Below the pieces are notes generated by a model that worked only from the letters and a program-made list of their open reading frames with translations, searched no databases and was not told the origin of the DNA. From Bin80 sp964291275 (GTDB lineage: Bacteria > Bacteroidota > Rhodothermia > Rhodothermales > Bin80): a DNA stretch of 64,000 nt. Position numbers and translations under genes: made by a program. Shown here one piece after another: positions 28,027 through 36,539 of this stretch. Location: NCBI GenBank assembly GCA_964291275.2, contig OZ219799.1:1612001-1676000 (forward strand), given 5' to 3'. The first letter of the stretch is position 1. Each line of letters starts with the position of its first letter.

Positions 28027-28995
28027 ATGAGTAAGCACAGAACGGGGCCAGGCAAATCTTATCGCAAGGGTATCTCGTGGATGGAGATACTGAAAATGTT
28101 TCCTGACGATGCAACCGCTGAAGCGTGGTTTGCACAGAAACGCTGGGGCAATGAGCCTGCGTGTCCGCATTGTGGGTCGGTAAATGTGCAGTCCGGCGCG
28201 AAGCATCCAACAATGCCTTACAGGTGCCGAGATTGCCGTAAGCGGTTTAGTGTACGTGTTGGAACGGTTATGCAGGGATCGAATCTGAGTTATCAGATAT
28301 GGGCCGTGGCAATCTATGTGATGAGTACAGGCATCAAGGGCGTGTCCAGTATGAAGTTGCACCGTGACTTGAACATTACGCAGAAAGCCGCTTGGCACTT
28401 AGCCCACCGTATCCGCAAGACGTGGGATGTGGAGCTTGAACAATTCCCGGGACCGGTCGAAGTGGATGAATCGTTCTTTGGAGGCAAGGAACATAACAAG
28501 CACGCCGATAAGAAGCTCAACGCCGGCAGGGGCCCCGTAGGCAAGACGGCCGTAGTAGGTATCAAAGATCGCTCTACCCTGCAGGTACAGGCAAAGGTCG
28601 TATCAGATACTACCGCAGATACGCTCACAGGCTTCGTATACAGCACTTCGCGGCAGGAGGCGCAAACCTATACCGATGACGCAAAAGCGTACCAGGCGTT
28701 GAAGAGAGCCGCACACGCAACCGTTAAGCACTCCGTCAAGCAATACGTGGATGGTCAGGCGCACATCAACGGCATGGAGTCGTTCTGGGCGCTCTTGAAA
28801 CGTGGCTATTATGGCACCTATCACAAAATGTCACCCGAGCATCTACAGCGCTACGTAGATGAGTTCGTGGGGCGCCACAATGTACGCAGACTCGATACCG
28901 TTACGCAGATGGAAAAAGCAGCTGAGGGGTTTGTGGGGAAACGGCTCACGTACAATATGCTCACTCGGAAAATTGGTAACGTCGCAAGAACATGA
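28027..28995 (+). CDS. IS1595-family transposase (ISXO2-like)
   Basis: A 322-residue transposase. The N-terminal zinc ribbon is CPHCGSVNVQSG ... YRCRDCRKRFSVRVGTVM, the usual ISXO2-like layout. The DDE/N catalytic domain shows VEVDESFFGGKEHNKH, TYTDDAKAYQAL and HINGMESFWALLKRGYYGTYH. Length and motif order are intact, so it is likely active. Its stop overlaps the methyltransferase start (ATGA), tying cargo expression to the transposase transcript. Confidence 0.94.
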   Translation: MSKHRTGPGKSYRKGISWMEILKMFPDDATAEAWFAQKRWGNEPACPHCGSVNVQSGAKHPTMPYRCRDCRKRFSVRVGTVMQGSNLSYQIWAVAIYVMSTGIKGVSSMKLHRDLNITQKAAWHLAHRIRKTWDVELEQFPGPVEVDESFFGGKEHNKHADKKLNAGRGPVGKTAVVGIKDRSTLQVQAKVVSDTTADTLTGFVYSTSRQEAQTYTDDAKAYQALKRAAHATVKHSVKQYVDGQAHINGMESFWALLKRGYYGTYHKMSPEHLQRYVDEFVGRHNVRRLDTVTQMEKAAEGFVGKRLTYNMLTRKIGNVART

Positions 28996-30538
28996 TGGAA
29001 ACCAACGCACTATATTATGGGGACTGCTTGGACTGGATGAATAAATGGGATGACCAGTCCGTAGACTTGATCTACTTGGATCCCCCATTTAACTCAAAGG
29101 CAAACTATAATCAGTTGTTTCACAAGGATGGTGGAGGTGATGCACAATACCGAGCCTTTACGGATATGTGGTCCTGGGATGAAGCAGCTGCGGATAGATT
29201 GTACATGTATCAAAATGCGGTGGGGAGAAAGGCACACAACGCGATTATGGGCTTAAATCGAATACTTCGTCCGAGCGGAATGCTCTCCTATCTGACTTAT
29301 ATGGCAGAGCGACTAGAGGTGATGGATCGATTGTTGAAAGATACTGGAAGCATCTATTTGCACTGTGATCCAACGGCGAGCCATTACCTTAAAGTACTAA
29401 TGGATGCCATATTCGCAAAAAAAAGGGGGGGGGATTTAGAAATGAGATTGTCTGGAAGCGAAAGCAGGAGAAACACAATCTAGCAAAAAAAACAATGGGA
29501 TCTGCCCACGACATTATTTTGTGGTATGGTGATCCAGAAAAGGCGGTGTACCGCAAGCAATACACCGCCTATGACAAAGATTATATTAACAAGGAGTACA
29601 AGCACAAGGATCACCGTGGTCGTTATGCAACCTTCCCATGTACCAACAAGGCCGGCGGAAATTTGCCATACACATTCAGGGGGGTTACAGAAGCGTGGCG
29701 TTTTAATGAGGAAGAAATGCAACGCAGGTGGGATAATGGTTTATTGACCCAAGCACGAGAAGGTGGCCCATTCCGTTATAAGAAATATCTCTCTGATGCT
29801 ATGGGGGTCCCATTAGAAGATATTTGGACAGATTTGCGCGCAGTTCGGGGGAAGGAAAGCCTTGATTACGACACTCAAAAGCCAGATCTTTTGTTGGAAC
29901 GCATCATCAAGGCTTCAAGTGACGAAGGAGATATTGTTCTTGACCCATTCTGCGGTTGCGGAACGACTGTTGCTGCTGCGAGAAGACTTAATCGTCAATT
30001 CGTAGGAATTGATATATCCTCTTTCGCGATTGATGTGGTAGTGGACAGAAAGTTGAAAGACAAAACGGTTCCTGCCTATGGTATCCCACAGTCTTTACGT
30101 GCTGCCGAGAAAATGGCAAAAGAGTCCCCATTTTATTTTGAATCATGGGCTATAACACGTCTACCTGGATTTGCACCCAACACCAGACAGGTGGCTGACG
30201 GAGGAGTAGATGGGCGTGCAACTATCACACGTAAGCCAGATAACTGGGATACGAAACTGGCGCTTGCTCAGGTAAAAGGAGGCAAGTTCAATCTAAGCGG
30301 ATTACGCGACTTTATGGGTGTCATGGGGCGAGATGACGCAGCATTAGGTTGCTACGTGACACTCAAACCGGTTAATTCAACCGAAGCAAAAAAAGAATCT
30401 GTAAATATCGGCAAGATTTCCATAGCGGGATATTCATTTCCTCGGATGCAGATGTGGTCTATTGCGGATTATTTCGATCAACGCCCTGCCAGATTGCCCA
30501 CTATGAACGACCCGTATACGGGCAAACCAATGAACTAG
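28992..30538 (+). CDS. Beta-class DNA methyltransferase fused to Mrr-like nuclease domain, frame broken at A8G9
   Basis: Transposon cargo. The first frame (28992 to about 29430) has LIYLDPPFNSKANYNQLF, the catalytic DPPF motif IV of N6/N4 amino-methyltransferases. It is followed by FRNEIVWKR in the -1 frame and, later, motif I DIVLDPFCGCGTTVAAARRL, so the order IV-then-I is beta class. The last 150 residues read GGVDGRATI ... LALAQVKGG, a plausible Mrr-like D-x(n)-QxK nuclease core. The break lies at GC-A8-G9 (29416-29433); a -1 shift or one added G restores about 515 residues. It may be a phase-variable gene, a programmed frameshift, or a dead gene. The recognition site is unknown. Confidence 0.8.
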
Positions 30539-30554
30539 TTAGGATTTTCCTAGA

Positions 30555-30743
30555 ATGAACTTCCCCACCATGAAGCCACCCAAGCGCTCGAAACCCATCG
30601 TCAGGACCAAGAAGTATACCAAGAAGCCACGCGGTCGTCCAGTGAAGAACGACATCATGAACTTGCAGGGTAGTATCCCGGCGACGCCGGATGAGCTTGC
30701 GCGTGTGATCCTGTCCACGCCTCCCCACAAGATCAAGCCCTGA
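30555..30743 (+). CDS. Small basic cargo protein of the IS1595-type transposon
   Basis: A 62-residue protein; the ATG at 30570 is an alternative start. It has a Lys/Arg/Pro-rich N-terminal half (KPPKRSKPIVRTKKYTKK, GRPVKND) and ends PATPDELARVILSTPPHKIKP. Short proteins ending in a TPEELA...TPPK-like phrase are often found next to such transposases, but no function is known to me. It could bind DNA as an accessory factor. It lies 17 bp after the methyltransferase, inside the right inverted repeat. Confidence 0.6.
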   Translation: MNFPTMKPPKRSKPIVRTKKYTKKPRGRPVKNDIMNLQGSIPATPDELARVILSTPPHKIKP

Positions 30744-32370
30744 AAAAATCAGTATGAATCGTTCCCGGGAAATCTGGGAAATTTCATGGGTACTATCGTA
30801 TATAATTCCCTTTGATTTATTAGCCTCCGTGGAATCGATCAAACAGGCAGGGAAGGCGGGGGTCTGGACGGTATTCATCAAAACCTTTCCCCCAATCCAA
30901 GGACGTATTTGTGCATTGCGCAAAGCAGACGAAGCCATCCAAGAGGCAGAGAATCGGATCTTAAAGACGGCAAAGCGCAAGGGGCATCGACCACGAGATG
31001 AAACCTTACGTTATGCGCGCTATGTTATCCTGTTTACGACCTTCCCGGTCGATGAATTTTCGGAGAACGATATCCTGGAATGGTATCGATTACGCTGGCA
31101 GGTGGAACTGGTCTTCAAACGATTCAAATCATTGGCCCAACTGGGACATCTGCCGAAATTAGATGAGGAAAGTTCACAGGCGTGGCTCTACGGGAAGCTA
31201 ATGGTTGCACTGTTGACCGAAAAAATCATCCGACATGCACGGACATTTTCCCCCTGGGGCTATCCAGTGCAGACGAAGTGCATGGAGAGACTTTAAGTTT
31301 GCACTGAATCAAGTTGTGCGGGCAATTGAGCCACACTACGCCTTGAAGGAAATGATTCAGCATTGGCCTATCATTTCCAAGTCGCTGGCAGAGCCACCCA
31401 GACTCAGAAACTATCAAATTGAACGATATTTTTCTGTCACTAAAACAAGTTAACGCTTATGGGGACGGCCCCCCGCAATCGCCGTGCAGGCGGAGGTTGC
31501 AAACCGCCCACAGCTGCTGCACTAAAGAGGTGTGGTGGTGAGCGTGCTGGGAAAAGGCAGGTGTAGGAACCTGTCAGGTGAGAGTCGTAGAGTCGAACGC
31601 AAGTGAATCACGGATGACGAGTCGAAAGTCCTTAGAAGATGGTCAAAACCGGGGTATTCTCCTGATCCCGGGACGAGGTTGGCGGGGACCTGCTTACTGG
31701 CCAACCGGCCTCCGGCATAAACGTGGCGAGAATGCGACTTGGGCCCTTATACGGAACGTGGGAACGTGTCGGAGTGATGAGAAGGGAGCGTGGCAAGCAG
31801 GCAGTACCTGTAAGCCATTGAGTACCAAGGCACTCCACACGGGCGGATCACCTCGTAGTAGTGATGAGACTCCTGTAACGGGAGAGGAGCGAAGGGGGTG
31901 AACCATGCAGCAGGACGCGAGGAAGCAACCGAAAGGGAGGACTTCAACGCAAAACGCAAAGCCGTTTCCAGTGACCAAGCGACAAGTTTGGGAGGCGTGG
32001 AAGCGTGTAAAGGCGAACCAAGGCGGGGCGGGGATCGATGCGCAGTCCATCGCAGATTTCGAGGCCAAGCTTGCGGATAATCTCTACAAGCTCTGGAATC
32101 GAATGGCATCGGGCAGTTATCATCCACAGCCGGTGCGACGGGTAAATATTCCGAAGTCGGACGGAGGCGTCCGGCCCTTGGGAATCCCAACCGTTGCGGA
32201 TCGGGTGGCACAGATGGTGGTGAAGCAGGTTTTGGAGCCGGAACTGGAACGAGAGTTCCATCCCGATTCCTATGGATACCGACCGAACAAATCGGCCCAT
32301 GACGCACTCCGGCAGACGCGAACGCGATGCTGGAAGCGGGCCTGGGTACTGGACATGGATATCAAATCTT

Positions 32371-33777
32371 GGGTCTTGGGCCAATCTTGTGAAAACGCAA
32401 TTTTCATTTCATTCTGGGGGAGAGGTCCAAGCCTCCGAGATGGAAGTAAATGGCGGTTGCAAATCGTTCATTATTTCGGAATCCGCGGGCGCGTACTTTG
32501 ACTGTTTTTATTCGGCTGTTGATGCTTTCGGCCGGGCCATTGCTGACCTTGAGAATAATTGCATTGATGATTCCCCACAGGTGGTTTTTAATGGTTTTGG
32601 CGGCTTCCTTGACCGGTTCCAAGCGGCAGCGCATGGCCCAGGAAAGCCATCTTTTCCAGCCCTTGCGGGCCCAGGTGGGATGTACATAATGCCATAAATT
32701 TCGTGCCATCTCCTTGATGGCCCACGCCCGGGCGGTTTTCAACGAACTGTTCTTCAACGATTGAAACCGCGCTTTCTGCTTCTTGGACATATTTTCCCGG
32801 TTCGTTAGCCAGTCGTACTTACTTCCGGTGAGGGTCGTATCTCCTTCGGCACGTAAAGCCTTGTGCTCTTGCCGACGCACTTTGTCCACGGCCTCCCCCA
32901 GATACTTCGCCACATGAAACCGGTCAAACGCAATCTTCTTCGCTGCATCAGCTACACACGCCAAGGTGGCAGAGATGTAGGCGGGCCACATGTCCATGCT
33001 AACGCTCTCAATCCCCGCCAATTGTTCTGGTGTGAGACTTAAATACCAGCGCTTTAGCACCGCTTTCGTGCGTCCGATCCCCACATACAGGACCCTGCCT
33101 GCCTTTGCATCGGAAACGACCGTAACGTATTTATGTCGCTTACGGAAGGAGGTCTCATCCACGCAAATGTGCGGAATAATCTCCGTTTGTCTGCGCCGAA
33201 GTCCTCGCTCTACCGCGTGCTCCATGATCCTTGAAATCACTTTCCATCCCACGCCGAGCTGCCGCGATACTGCGGATACACTCGCATCCCCAAGCCATCC
33301 AATTACCATCTCTTCAAAGTCAAAGGTGTGCCGGGAACTCGACGATGCCCAAGGAACCTGCACCGTCCGAACTCCACACGCTCGACACTTTACACGCGGA
33401 ACCCGGGCAATCAACTCCGTACGATAGGTACAGGTATCTAAGTGCCGCCAGGAACGTGCCTCGCGCAAATCATAAAAGGAACAAGCCGCCTTACACTTCG
33501 GACATGACAGCAATGATGTATCCGTGCAGATCACCGTTACCCGCCGTACCCGATCCTTATCATCATAACGATCCTCTGAAATCTCCCAAGGCGATTCAAG
33601 CCCTAAACTCCTATGGATACTCGCCTCATCCTTTTTCATTGTATTCGCATCTGTTTCAAGTGAAATTTTCCCCAGAATAACAACCAAAAATAGAGCACAT
33701 AAACACTACTGTCATGACCACCTTATACCGAATTTTCCTGAATTTACAGATCTCGTCATAATATTGGGTGAAGGGCC
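32371..33777 (-). mobile_element. ISL3-family element, copy 1
   Basis: A 1407-bp element. Ends GGGTCTTGGGCCAATCTTGT and GGCCCTTCACCCAATATTAT (the latter read inward from 33777) match at about three quarters of positions. It is flanked by an exact 8-bp direct repeat CAAATCTT (32363-32370, 33778-33785), the ISL3 hallmark. It has split the RT of intron Y. Confidence 0.94.
32404..33687 (-). CDS. ISL3-family transposase, copy 1
   Basis: Intact, 427 residues (or from Met 33639, beginning MKKDEASIHRSLGL). The N-terminal zinc finger has LLSCPKCKAACSFYD and RVKCRACGVRTVQVPWA, and a helix-turn-helix lies near VSAVSRQLGVGWKVISRIM. The DDE catalytic core is HICVDETSFRKRHKY, ESVSMDMWPAYI and SNGPAESINSRIKTVK. 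Two further near-identical copies are in this window, at 42151 (intact) and 61984 (dead). Confidence 0.95.
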   Translation of the reverse strand: MVVILGKISLETDANTMKKDEASIHRSLGLESPWEISEDRYDDKDRVRRVTVICTDTSLLSCPKCKAACSFYDLREARSWRHLDTCTYRTELIARVPRVKCRACGVRTVQVPWASSSSRHTFDFEEMVIGWLGDASVSAVSRQLGVGWKVISRIMEHAVERGLRRRQTEIIPHICVDETSFRKRHKYVTVVSDAKAGRVLYVGIGRTKAVLKRWYLSLTPEQLAGIESVSMDMWPAYISATLACVADAAKKIAFDRFHVAKYLGEAVDKVRRQEHKALRAEGDTTLTGSKYDWLTNRENMSKKQKARFQSLKNSSLKTARAWAIKEMARNLWHYVHPTWARKGWKRWLSWAMRCRLEPVKEAAKTIKNHLWGIINAIILKVSNGPAESINSRIKTVKVRARGFRNNERFATAIYFHLGGLDLSPRMK

Positions 33778-35055
33778 CAAATCTTATTTTGATACGATAG
33801 ACCATGCTCTGTTGATGAAAGCGGTCCGGCTACACACGGATCAGAAGTGGGTGCCCTTATATATAGAGCGTTGGCTGACGGCACCGGTGATTCATCCAGA
33901 CGGGACGGAAGAGGCTCGGGATGTTGGGACCCCGCAGGGCGGGGTAATCAGTCCGCTGCTGGCCAATCTGTTTCTGCATTACGCGTTTGATAAATGGATG
34001 GAACGGAGGTATTCGCACATTCCATTTGAGCGGTATGCAGACGACATCGTGTGCCATTGCACGACAAAGAAGCAAGCGCGCTATCTCTGGAAGGTGCTGA
34101 GGGAACGCTTTAAGGCTTGCAACTTAACCTTGCACCCAGTGAAAACCAAGATTGTATACTGCAAGCAGGCATACTTTCGGGGTTCATTTCCAAACACTTC
34201 GTTCGATTTTCTGGGGTATACGTTTCGACCGCGGAAGACACGGAGTCGGAGGGGGAGGAATTTTCTTGGGTTCAATCCGGCGATAAGTCGGAAGGCGATG
34301 AAGGCCGTACAAGAGACGATCCATGGTTGGAGGTTGGCTCGAATGAGTCCACACCCGATTACGTACATAGCGGGCAAGATCAATGCCACGGTACGTGGAT
34401 GGATTGATTATTACGGTGCGTTCTTTAAATCAGCATTAAGGCGGCCATTGGAAGGCATTGACCGTCACCTAACACGGTGGCTAATGCGGAAATATAAACG
34501 TTTCCGTGGTCGGTGGCTTCGGGCGTTTACGTGGTTAATAGAGCGTGCTCGTCGGGATTCGGGATTGTTCGTGCACTGGGAGTTTCTTCATGGTTCACCT
34601 TTATTCAATTCCGAACGGCTGCATGGTAGGAGCCGTGTGAGTTGAGAGGCTCACGCACGGTTCTGTGAGGGCCGGGGGGTGAGATTCCCCCCGGCTACTT
34701 GACCCTCTATCCTGTCCTGATGCACTATACAGGACCGCACAGGGAAGGCGGAAGACGTCGAAGCCTGTTATGAACGGGATAGAGGAGTCAGATGAGGGCA
34801 TAGTAGCGATGAAAGCGGCGAACAAGGGGCGACCTGCGGAGCTGCCGGAGCGAAGGTCCTCACCCGAGGGGAAGCTGTGCGCTCCCACACATACCATACG
34901 CAGAGATGGATAAGTGTGTAAAAAAAAAAGGGGATCAAGCAGCTACGGCAGCAATGCCGTCATGCACGGGAGTGCAACCCAAGGGAGGAGGTTTAATGAA
35001 AAGAAGGGCGCTTTTTTGTATCGTCCGTCATCGTATTCATCAAATCTCAACTCAC

Positions 35056-36138
35056 ATGTACGAAACGGTTTACCTGGGGCTGGATGCCCACACTCGCACC
35101 TGCGTTCTGGCCGTAATGGGTTCAGATGGTCCCCTGATATTGCTCAAGGAGTTCAAAACTTCGGAGGCTGGTCTGATTCACTACGTAACTTCAATCCGGG
35201 CCCGCGCTAAATACTTAGCGGTAGAAGAATCGTCTCTGGCGGGTTGGATCGCGGGCACGCTTCGTCCGTATGTGACCGAATTAATTGTTTGCGACCCTCG
35301 GCATAATTCGCTGATCAGTCGCAGTGGGAACAAGGATGATTTTACAGATGCCTTCAATCTCTGTCGTCTGCTCCGACTGGGGGAATTGGTTCCGGTCTAT
35401 CACGGCGATGACCTTGCGCGCACGGATTTCAAGATAGCGGTGCAGCAGTATTTGTCTTTCCGTGACGATCACGCTAAATTGAAACGACAAATCAAGGGCA
35501 AGTACCAGCAGGCGGGGATGGTTGGTGTGATGGGAACGGGGGTGTTTAGTAAGAAGTACCGTGACAGTTATCTGGATGAGTTGCCGACAAGGGCTCGTCG
35601 GGGGATAATGGAGCGCTTATATTCGGGTCTTGATGCGGCTGGCAGACTACGGAAAGAATCGTATAATGCCATGGTCGAATTGGGTCGGCGCTATCCGGAG
35701 ATCAAGAAATTCCAACGTGTCCCTGGTATCGGCGTTTTGGGGTCTCATGTATTCAGTGCGTTCATTCAAACGCCGGACCGGTTTGCGACGAAGCAACAAT
35801 TGTGGAGTTATTGCCGACTCGGCATTCTTGAACGCAGCAGTGCAGGAAAACCTTTGGCCTATAAGCGCCTGAATCATTCGGGGTCTGGGACCTTGAAAGC
35901 GATGAGTTATCAATGTTGGCAGTCCGCCTTACGCACCAAAGAACCGAACGAGGTTTCGTTGTTCTATAAAGCTTCATTGGAACGCACAGGCGATAAAGTA
36001 CATGCCCGTCTCAACACGCAACGCAAAGTACTGGCGGTACTTTGGACAATCTGGAAAAACGATGTAGGCTACAATCCGAAACTTTTGTATTCATCGCCGA
36101 CCTCCGCGGTAATCACGCAGGCTGCGGCAACGCCATAG
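35056..36138 (+). CDS. IS110-type DEDD recombinase/transposase
   Basis: 360 residues from ATG 35056 (MYETVYLGLDAHTRTC); the frame is open upstream to 34906, but that part belongs to intron X sequence. The RuvC-like DEDD domain shows GLDAHTRT, AVEESSLAGW, CDPRHNSL and NKDDFTDAFNLCRLL. The C-terminal Transposase_20 domain has VPGIGVLGSHVFSAFI, GSGTLKAMSYQCWQSAL with its catalytic Ser in SGSG, and a typical ending. Such enzymes are guided by a structured bridge RNA encoded in an element end. Confidence 0.92.
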   Translation: MYETVYLGLDAHTRTCVLAVMGSDGPLILLKEFKTSEAGLIHYVTSIRARAKYLAVEESSLAGWIAGTLRPYVTELIVCDPRHNSLISRSGNKDDFTDAFNLCRLLRLGELVPVYHGDDLARTDFKIAVQQYLSFRDDHAKLKRQIKGKYQQAGMVGVMGTGVFSKKYRDSYLDELPTRARRGIMERLYSGLDAAGRLRKESYNAMVELGRRYPEIKKFQRVPGIGVLGSHVFSAFIQTPDRFATKQQLWSYCRLGILERSSAGKPLAYKRLNHSGSGTLKAMSYQCWQSALRTKEPNEVSLFYKASLERTGDKVHARLNTQRKVLAVLWTIWKNDVGYNPKLLYSSPTSAVITQAAATP

Positions 36139-36260
36139 TGGTTTGTGAGGAATGCTTGCGGATTCGGGTAGCTGGGATATGCTCAAGCATCCGGCTAGCT
36201 CCACGATGTGGAAGCTCTGGAGGAGGATAGCAGCCCGGCCTTTTTGCCCCATAAGACATT
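36139..36260 (+). ncRNA. Candidate bridge RNA region of the IS110-type element
   Basis: Immediately after the recombinase stop are two consecutive hairpins: 36170-36196 (AGCTGGGATATGC / GCATCCGGCT around TCAA) and 36197-36216 (AGCTCCAC / GTGGAAGCT around GAT), then GGCC-T5-GCC. A long structured non-coding right end is where IS1111-subgroup elements encode their bridge RNA. Which loops pair with target and donor is not determined. Confidence 0.35.
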
Positions 36261-36539
36261 AGCGCCCAAAATAGGGACGCTCCCAAACGAGCATGGCAGC
36301 TGAATAATGCTATTTATACCCGTCTTGTTAATCCGCATCAAAGCAGACCGAAGCATGGCACACAGATATGGATTTCCATAGAAGCTTGCGTATAAATTAT
36401 TACCTCGGTTGTAAGCGCCCTGTAAAAATTTCGCGCTTTTTGCAGTATGGGAGACGTGTGTTTGAAACTTTTCTTTTCAAACGAGCCGGATGCGTTAACG
36501 CGCACGTCTGGATCTGTCCGGGGGGCCCGGGGAAACCCG

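Larger units (their letters stand above)
27900..30810 (+). mobile_element. IS1595-family transposon with methyltransferase cargo
   Basis: A 2911-bp element bounded by perfect 40-bp inverted repeats (27900-27939 and 30771-30810, starting GGGAATTATATACGATAGTA) and flanked by the 8-bp direct repeat TTTGATTT (27892-27899, 30811-30818). It carries, all in one direction, an ISXO2/IS1595-type transposase, a methyltransferase-nuclease gene overlapping it by four bases, and a small basic ORF. Removing the element restores the IS4 transposase frame. The perfect ends and duplication show that insertion is recent. Confidence 0.95.
27250..31296 (+). pseudogene. IS4-family transposase, split by the IS1595-type transposon
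   Basis: The first part (27250-27899) and the second (30819-31296) join in frame to 375 codons once the insert and one target duplication are removed. The DDE core is seen in MRAFDATHISEPG, YILVDRGYAT and the Y-R-E-K signature YRLRWQVELVFKRFK, split across the two exons. It is about 70% identical in protein to the intact copy at 36612. As in that copy, the expected C-terminal tail WRDFKFALNQVVRAIEP lies in the +1 frame after SPWG (to 31453). Confidence 0.88.
27108..31461 (+). mobile_element. IS4-family element copy 1 (hosting an IS1595-type transposon)
   Basis: Ends are inverted CATAAGCGTTAACTTGTTT repeats, and the element is flanked by an 11-bp direct repeat GGGACGGCCCC (27097-27107 and 31462-31472), as expected for IS4-type transposition. 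Without the nested 2911-bp transposon and its 8-bp duplication it is about 1435 bp. It sits in domain I of intron X. Confidence 0.9.
31905..34645 (+). pseudogene. ltrA: Group II intron reverse transcriptase/maturase (intron Y), interrupted
   Basis: Segments 31905-32370 and 33786-34645 join in frame to 441 residues when the ISL3 element and one 8-bp repeat are removed. RT motifs are PKSDGGVRPLGIPTVADRVAQ, SYGYRPNKSAHDAL, LDMDIKSYFD across the joint, GTPQGGVISPLLANLFLHY, and the catalytic ERYADDIVCHC. The maturase X domain follows to WEFLHGSPLFNSER. No HNH endonuclease domain is present. A good ribosome site (GGAGCGAAGGGGGTG) precedes the ATG. The insertion between motifs 2a and 3 inactivates it. 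Confidence 0.92.
31484..34703 (+). mobile_element. Group II intron Y with RT split by an ISL3 element
   Basis: The proposed 5' end is GTGCAGGCGG at 31484 (uncertain; it opens a hairpin closing at CTGCAC). Domain I runs to 31900 with the typical GAGTCGAAAGTCC and GCGGATCACCTCGTAGTAG boxes. Domain V is at 34630-34666 (GAGCCGTGTGAGTTGAGAGG ... GCACGGTTCTGT), with a domain VI hairpin GCCGGGGGG/CCCCCCGGC, a bulged TA, and the 3' end near TTGAC at 34703. Without the ISL3 insert it is about 1.8 kb. It is inserted in intron X. Confidence 0.8.
35000..36470 (+). mobile_element. IS110-type element (ends approximate)
   Basis: Contains an intact IS110-type transposase and about 330 bp of non-coding DNA after its stop. 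The exact ends could not be fixed, because this family makes little or no target duplication and its ends have no strong repeats. The left edge lies between the intron X sequence ending near GAGGAGGTTTAATG (about 34997) and 35055; the right edge lies before domain V of intron X (36483). Confidence 0.7.

Noticed and set aside
32450..33680. Plus-strand open frames of 79-149 residues across the ISL3 copies (also 42197-43427 and 62030-63260)
   Set aside because: They are antisense to the transposase, conserved only because the element is repeated, and lack any domain.
34906..35055. N-terminal extension of the IS110 recombinase (MDKCVKKKGD...)
   Set aside because: Sequence belongs to intron X; the family start is MYETVYLGLDAHT at 35056. 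It may instead be the beginning of X's lost RT, which I cannot prove.
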